Made by a program: the position numbers and the translations under genes. From NCBI GenBank assembly GCA_031363055.1, contig JANLTP010000149.1, positions 1-44,309 of the forward strand: a stretch of DNA of 44,309 bases. Reading direction: 5' to 3'. Below are positions 40,491 to 44,309 of this stretch, in pieces (positions within the stretch are counted from its first letter, which is position 1; the number at the start of each line of letters is the position of its first letter). The DNA is from JANLTP01 sp031363055 (GTDB taxonomy: Bacteria; Pseudomonadota; Gammaproteobacteria; Burkholderiales; Burkholderiaceae_E). Below the pieces are notes generated by a model. That model made no database searches. It saw only the letters and a program-made list of their open reading frames with translations, and was not told the DNA's origin.

Positions 40491-41312
40491 ATGAACTATG
40501 TCAGCACATCAGACAATACCCAACTGTACTTCAAGGATTGGGGCGCAGGTCCGCCAGTTGTACTGATTCACGGCTGGCCGTTGTCCAGCGACAGTTGGGA
40601 TGATCAGGCGCTCGCCATTGCCGAGGCCGGGCATCGTGTCATTGCCTACGATCGACGAGGCTTCGGACGGTCTTCGCAACCGGCCGGCGGTTACGACTAC
40701 AACACCCTTGCGGACGACCTGGCTGCCGTGATTGCCCATACGCAGATCAGCGACATTGTGCTGGTCGGCTTTTCGATGGGCGGCGGCGAGATTGCTCGTT
40801 ACCTATCACGCCATCAACGCAATAGCGTTGTGAAAACCGCGCTGGTCTCCTCCATTGTTCCGTTCATGCGAATGACCGACAGCAATCCGTTCGGGACCGA
40901 TCAAGCTGTGTTCGATGCAATGACCCATGCGCTGGCGCAGGATCGTCCGAAATTTCTGGCAGGTTTTTTCAAGGACTTTTTCAGCGTCAGCATCCTCGCA
41001 AAAACCGTCAGCGATCCTCTGCTTGAATGGGCAAGCACGGTGGCCATGCAAGCGGGTCTGAACGCGACACTTGAATGTGCGAAGGCTTTCTCGAGTACTG
41101 ATTTCAGGGATGAGCTCAAGGGATTCAAGATACCCACCCTCATCATTCATGGAACCGATGACAAAACCGTGCCGATTGACGCGTCGGCGCGAGCCGCCGC
41201 CCACGGCATTGCGCATTCAACCCTGATCGAATATGAAGGTGCTCCACACGGACTATTTGCCACCGAGAAGACGCGGCTGAGCCGTGATTTGCTTGAGTTC
41301 ATTCATCGTTGA
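40491..41312 (+). CDS. Alpha/beta hydrolase of the non-haem chloroperoxidase/esterase type
   Basis: The 273 residues match the haloperoxidase-like branch of alpha/beta hydrolases throughout: LIHGWPLSSDSWDDQ (oxyanion region), YDRRGFGRSSQP, the nucleophile elbow GFSMGGGE, the acid in HGTDDKTVP and the His in GAPHGLF. Known relatives are cofactor-free chloroperoxidases that are also esterases or perhydrolases; the natural substrate is unknown. The last 60 nt overlap the convergent GNAT gene. Confidence 0.92.
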   Translation: MNYVSTSDNTQLYFKDWGAGPPVVLIHGWPLSSDSWDDQALAIAEAGHRVIAYDRRGFGRSSQPAGGYDYNTLADDLAAVIAHTQISDIVLVGFSMGGGEIARYLSRHQRNSVVKTALVSSIVPFMRMTDSNPFGTDQAVFDAMTHALAQDRPKFLAGFFKDFFSVSILAKTVSDPLLEWASTVAMQAGLNATLECAKAFSSTDFRDELKGFKIPTLIIHGTDDKTVPIDASARAAAHGIAHSTLIEYEGAPHGLFATEKTRLSRDLLEFIHR

Positions 41313-41801
41313 AGCAGTCGGCACCGGCACCGACTGGCGCAATTTCACCATCTCGATGTTGTGCGGACCCAAGGTGCCGCGTCGATACACCTGAAAACCC
41401 AGGCCTCGATAAAGCGCCAATGCGGGCAAGTTTGCGGCTGTGGTCACGACTGAAAACGGGGTGCCGGCGCCACGCTGAAGCGCCACCAACATGAGCTGCC
41501 TGGCAATGCCTTGCCGTTGACAGGTCGCGTCAACCGCGAGCGACAGAATGCTGATCTGACCGGGTTCATCGTCGGCGCCCATACTCAGCGCACCGACCAG
41601 ACGGCCTGTGCTGAATGCGCCCAGATAGAGGCAGTCACTGCCCAGGATGTCGGCAAGCCCAGGCATGGCGACAGCGCGTCGAGCTGGCTCAAGCCGTTGT
41701 GCTTCCTGACGGTGCGCCTGAGTCAGGAGTTCAAGAATTTGGCCGGCGATTACATCGTTACGTTGCTCGAGCAGTTCGACGATGATTGTCCCTGAAATCA
41801 T
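41253..41801 (-). CDS. GNAT family N-acetyltransferase
   Basis: An acetyl-CoA-dependent transferase of 182 residues. The core is visible as ILSLAVDATCQRQGIARQLM (beta4 and the Q/R-x-x-G-x-A pyrophosphate loop) and LPALALYRGLGFQVYRRGTL near the C-terminus, typical of GNAT motif B. The substrate is unknown. ATG 41801 is preferred to the longer frame from 41864, whose extra residues are Cys-rich and lie over the neighbouring gene. It starts 7 nt after the MFS gene on the same strand. Confidence 0.87.
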   Translation of the reverse strand: MISGTIIVELLEQRNDVIAGQILELLTQAHRQEAQRLEPARRAVAMPGLADILGSDCLYLGAFSTGRLVGALSMGADDEPGQISILSLAVDATCQRQGIARQLMLVALQRGAGTPFSVVTTAANLPALALYRGLGFQVYRRGTLGPHNIEMVKLRQSVPVPTASTMNELKQITAQPRLLGGK

Positions 41802-41808
41802 CGCGGGT

Positions 41809-43005
41809 TCATGCCGAGATACGCACAGCAGGGCGCAACAACGGTCGCATTGCGAGCAATCCAAGTACCGGCCCGATGGCCAGCAATGGCAACACCGGCC
41901 AGGGCGTATACATCAGGCTCAGTTCTGTCAGCAACTGGATGCTGACGATGGTGATCGAGAAGCCCAGGCAGTTCACGAAGGTCAACACACTGCCAACGAC
42001 CTCGCGCGGCGCGTTTTGCGCGGTCAAGGTGCTGAATTGCGGTGAGTCGGCCGCAACCGTCGTGCCCCAGAATAACAACCAGAGCGCGAACAGCCACCAC
42101 GGCGCATTGTGCATCCAGGGTGCCAGCAGCGCACAGGTGCCGCTGCAGGCCAACAATACAGCGGCCACCTGTGCGCTGCCAAAACGCCGAGCGACGAGGC
42201 CGCCCAGCACACAGCCGACGCCGCCGGCGGCAATCACGTAGAAACTCAGCATCGACACCGCGCGACTGACGCTGGTGTTCAGATAAGCCGAGATCATGAC
42301 CGGGGTCAAAACAATGAACGCATAGAGTTCCCACATATGGCCAAAGTAGCCGAAGGCCGATGCGCGCACTTTCGGATCGCGCACGATCACCAGCAGTGCC
42401 TTCGGGCTGACGCGCGCGCTGCGAACCAGATGCGGCCCATCCGGTGCGAGCCAGGCAACCAACAAGCCACCGGCGACCGCTAACCCCGAGGTGACTTCGA
42501 TGACGTTTTGCCAGGCCCAATTCGTACCGAGTGCGCGCAAGAGATGCGGCAAGGCGGTACCGACGACAAGCGCGCCGACCAGGAAACCGAGTGCTGCGCC
42601 CAAGCCCCGGTCATACCAGCTTGAAGCGAGCTTCATGCCTACCGGATAGATACCGGCCAGGCAAAAACCGGTGGCAAATCGAAGCGTCACCAACGCGACA
42701 CTGCGGACGTCCATCGGCAACGCTGGCAGGGTAACCGTGGCCAGGTTAAAGCCCGAACCAAGAACAGCGCAGACCAAAAACACCCAGCGCATCGAAAAGC
42801 GGTCGGCGATCATCAGCACCGAAAAACACAGGGTGCCGAGAATGAATCCGAATTGGATCGATGAAGTCAGCCAGCCGATTGCCGAATCATCAAAGCCCAG
42901 ACCCCGCTGCAGATCGGGCATGACCCCGTTGACCGCAAACCAGAGCGATGTACTCAGCAATTGCGCTACCGTGATGACCGGCAGCAGGTAGCGCGGCGCA
43001 CTCAT
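41809..43005 (-). CDS. MFS transporter
   Basis: The 398-residue protein has about 12 hydrophobic helices in two sets of six. The first helix region has STSLWFAVNGVMPDLQ, followed by GWLTSSIQFGFILGTL and the loop ADRFSMRWVFL; FATGFCLAGIYPVGMKLASSWY is the helix 4-5 region. This pattern resembles cyanate/nitrate-type or NarK-like branches, but the substrate is open. Its start (43003-43005) lies inside a 17-nt tandem repeat. The GNAT gene follows within 7 nt. Confidence 0.9.
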   Translation of the reverse strand: MSAPRYLLPVITVAQLLSTSLWFAVNGVMPDLQRGLGFDDSAIGWLTSSIQFGFILGTLCFSVLMIADRFSMRWVFLVCAVLGSGFNLATVTLPALPMDVRSVALVTLRFATGFCLAGIYPVGMKLASSWYDRGLGAALGFLVGALVVGTALPHLLRALGTNWAWQNVIEVTSGLAVAGGLLVAWLAPDGPHLVRSARVSPKALLVIVRDPKVRASAFGYFGHMWELYAFIVLTPVMISAYLNTSVSRAVSMLSFYVIAAGGVGCVLGGLVARRFGSAQVAAVLLACSGTCALLAPWMHNAPWWLFALWLLFWGTTVAADSPQFSTLTAQNAPREVVGSVLTFVNCLGFSITIVSIQLLTELSLMYTPWPVLPLLAIGPVLGLLAMRPLLRPAVRISA

Positions 43006-43068
43006 GCAGGTGGCGTAGTCATGCAGGTGGCGTAGTCATGCAGGCAGCTTGGTCATGCGGTTAGAGCT
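43002..43068. repeat. 17-nt tandem repeats spanning the MFS start codon
   Basis: TCATGCAGGTGGCGTAG is repeated perfectly at 43002 and 43019, with decayed copies at 43036 (TCATGCAGGCAGCTTGG) and 43053. The unit contains the MFS start codon in minus-strand orientation, so several possible ATG codons are stacked upstream. Confidence 0.9.
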
Positions 43069-44034
43069 TCAATGCCCGTGCGGCAAAACTAGGTAGCAGG
43101 TTCGGCCTTCGGTGGCCAATCCGACCCGCGCCCCATGAGGCAGCGTCAGGCGAGTGCTATAGCGACCCTTTTCGTCGGCGATCGTATGACCGAAGGGCAA
43201 GCCGGTCAAAATCGGTGTTTTGGTTTGGCCGCGCAAGCGCTTGATGACCGTCGGCATATCAAAGCCGCGATCAAGATCCGATAACCGGTAACCGTTGAAG
43301 TATCCAAACACGATGGCTTTTTGCGCATCGAGCACACCGGCATGCAGCAATTGCGTCAGATTGCGTTCGGTGCGGTACGGATGTTCATTGACATCCTCAA
43401 CGAACAGGATGCCATTCTTGACCTTCGGGAAGTACTCGGTGCCCAGCAGCGAGCAGATCATGCGCAAATTTCCGCCCCAGAGAATGCCGCGTACATCAAC
43501 TTCCTTCGGGCCCTGGCAGGGGAAGCCAAGAATCTCCAGGCTGCCGTTCATGGCCTCGGAGAACGCGTCGAGCGTATTGGCGTCAATGTCGTCGAACTTG
43601 TCCTTGCCGAAACTGTCGAGCACGGTTGCGCCGGCCCAAGTTACGGCACCAGCCTTGGCCAGCATGGCCAAATTAAACGCCGTGAAGTCCGAGAAGCCCA
43701 CCCATTTTTTATCGGCGCGCGCCAGCAGCGGATAAGTCAGGCGCTCGAGGTAACGGGTCAGGCCGTAGCCGCCGCGTGAAATCATGACGATGCTGGCCGG
43801 CTGTTGGGCGGCGCGATCAAACGAAGCAGCGCGAACTTCATCGCGGCCCGCGAATCGTTGATACTGGCTGCGTACCGCACGATCAAACTTCAGGCGATAG
43901 CCAGCCTGCTGCAGATTAGCGGCCGCCCGTTCCAATCGACCATTGGAGGCGACCGCACCCGAGGGCGAGATCACATAGATCGGCTCGAGCACCGGATGAT
44001 GACCGGGCGAGGCTGGCGCGGCCTTTTGCGTCAT
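43069..44034 (-). CDS. ldcA: LD-carboxypeptidase (muramoyltetrapeptide carboxypeptidase)
   Basis: Peptidase family S66 enzyme that removes D-Ala from recycled murein tetrapeptides in the cytoplasm. The 321 residues contain IYVISPSGAV at the N-terminus, MISRGGYGLTRYLERL, the catalytic Ser in KWVGFSDFTAFN, the Glu in LFVEDVNEHPYR and the His in GLPFGHT. ATG 44034 overlaps the stop of the upstream NTF2-like gene by 4 nt. Confidence 0.93.
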   Translation of the reverse strand: MTQKAAPASPGHHPVLEPIYVISPSGAVASNGRLERAAANLQQAGYRLKFDRAVRSQYQRFAGRDEVRAASFDRAAQQPASIVMISRGGYGLTRYLERLTYPLLARADKKWVGFSDFTAFNLAMLAKAGAVTWAGATVLDSFGKDKFDDIDANTLDAFSEAMNGSLEILGFPCQGPKEVDVRGILWGGNLRMICSLLGTEYFPKVKNGILFVEDVNEHPYRTERNLTQLLHAGVLDAQKAIVFGYFNGYRLSDLDRGFDMPTVIKRLRGQTKTPILTGLPFGHTIADEKGRYSTRLTLPHGARVGLATEGRTCYLVLPHGH

Positions 44035-44309
44035 GCCTTGCCGGCCCGCTGCAACATTTCAGCCATTTTTTGATGCAGCAGGTTGACCGCCTTTAGCGGC
44101 CGCACCATGACCTTGAAATCGACGATCTTACCGTCGCTGTTCCAGCGAATCATGTCGATACCGTTCAGCGTAATGCCGTCAATCTCGTTGACGAACTCGA
44201 GTACGGCATCGGTGTCCGACCAGACCTCTCGAACGTATCGAAAACCTGGGCCGCCGAGTACCTGCATCGCCGCCTGCAGATATTGGCTGGTGATCGCCTT
44301 GCCGCGTTG
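44031..44309 (-). CDS. NTF2/SnoaL-like protein, 5' end outside the window
   Basis: The frame is open from the right edge to the stop at 44031-44033, giving at least 92 residues; an internal ATG at 44267 is probably not the start because the frame reads on upstream without interruption. The segment VWSDTDAVLEFVNEIDGITL, NGIDMIRWNSDGKIVDFKVM and VRPLKAVNLLHQKMAEML fits the second half of the NTF2/SnoaL-like fold, as in small polyketide-cyclase-like proteins. It overlaps ldcA by 4 nt. Confidence 0.8.
   Translation of the reverse strand, partial: QRGKAITSQYLQAAMQVLGGPGFRYVREVWSDTDAVLEFVNEIDGITLNGIDMIRWNSDGKIVDFKVMVRPLKAVNLLHQKMAEMLQRAGKA

Overview
The window looks like a chromosomal segment of a betaproteobacterium, most likely Burkholderiales or a close relative. 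The signs are a tRNA-Tyr/tRNA-Gly pair in the order usually found beside tuf, a PhaM-type polyhydroxyalkanoate granule protein, the D,D-carboxypeptidase / class IV aminotransferase / DUF493 / lipB / lipA run, and a birA gene lying next to a SPOR-domain protein. Codons are GC-rich and GTG/TTG starts are frequent. I see no rRNA, prophage, transposase or CRISPR array. Most of the window is core metabolism; the accessory-looking parts are a mazEF locus and a light-response-like operon. All family calls come from reading the translations, not from searches.

Left part (1-10.7 kb): two minus-strand tRNAs, then the phenylacetyl-CoA epoxidase operon paaABCDE with a TetR regulator as its last gene and a perfect palindrome inside the promoter. 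A LacI-type regulator is divergent from a phytanoyl-CoA dioxygenase-like gene, with a LacI-type operator between them. Then come a metallo-beta-lactamase-fold protein with altered metal ligands, a DUF3237 protein, metY and a CoA-binding protein.

Centre (10.8-24.5 kb): phaM and a FIST sensor protein, followed by the most interesting region. A MerR-type regulator carrying the complete adenosylcobalamin photoreceptor signature (W-x9-EH and ExHxxG) is divergent from seven genes that all overlap: FAD oxidoreductase, DUF1365, Cfa-type lipid methyltransferase, chalcone-isomerase-like protein, GPH-type transporter, DUF3833 lipoprotein and SDR. The gap between them holds a perfect 28-bp palindrome and a good sigma-70 promoter whose -35 box lies in a cluster of TTTGTC/GACAAA motifs. 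I propose a light-controlled membrane-lipid modification operon. A di-iron ferritin-like protein and a heptose-phosphate adenylyltransferase follow. Then comes mazEF, bracketed by an intact gamma-glutamylcyclotransferase-like gene and the decayed 5' end of a second copy, and a CsgG-like lipoprotein.

Right part (24.5-44.3 kb): SPOR protein, birA, a VanZ-like membrane protein, an alpha/beta hydrolase, an unrecognised protein, the penicillin-binding carboxypeptidase, the aminotransferase, DUF493, lipB and lipA (lipoate synthesis), a MAPEG protein and an NTF2-like protein. Next is a branched-chain-amino-acid-type ABC transporter whose two permeases are fused in one 645-residue protein, an orphan soluble histidine kinase, an alpha/beta hydrolase, a GNAT acetyltransferase, an MFS transporter, an LD-carboxypeptidase and a partial NTF2-like gene that runs off the end.

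A recurring oddity is short tandem duplications (11-29 nt) at gene junctions, several of which copy a start or stop codon region.
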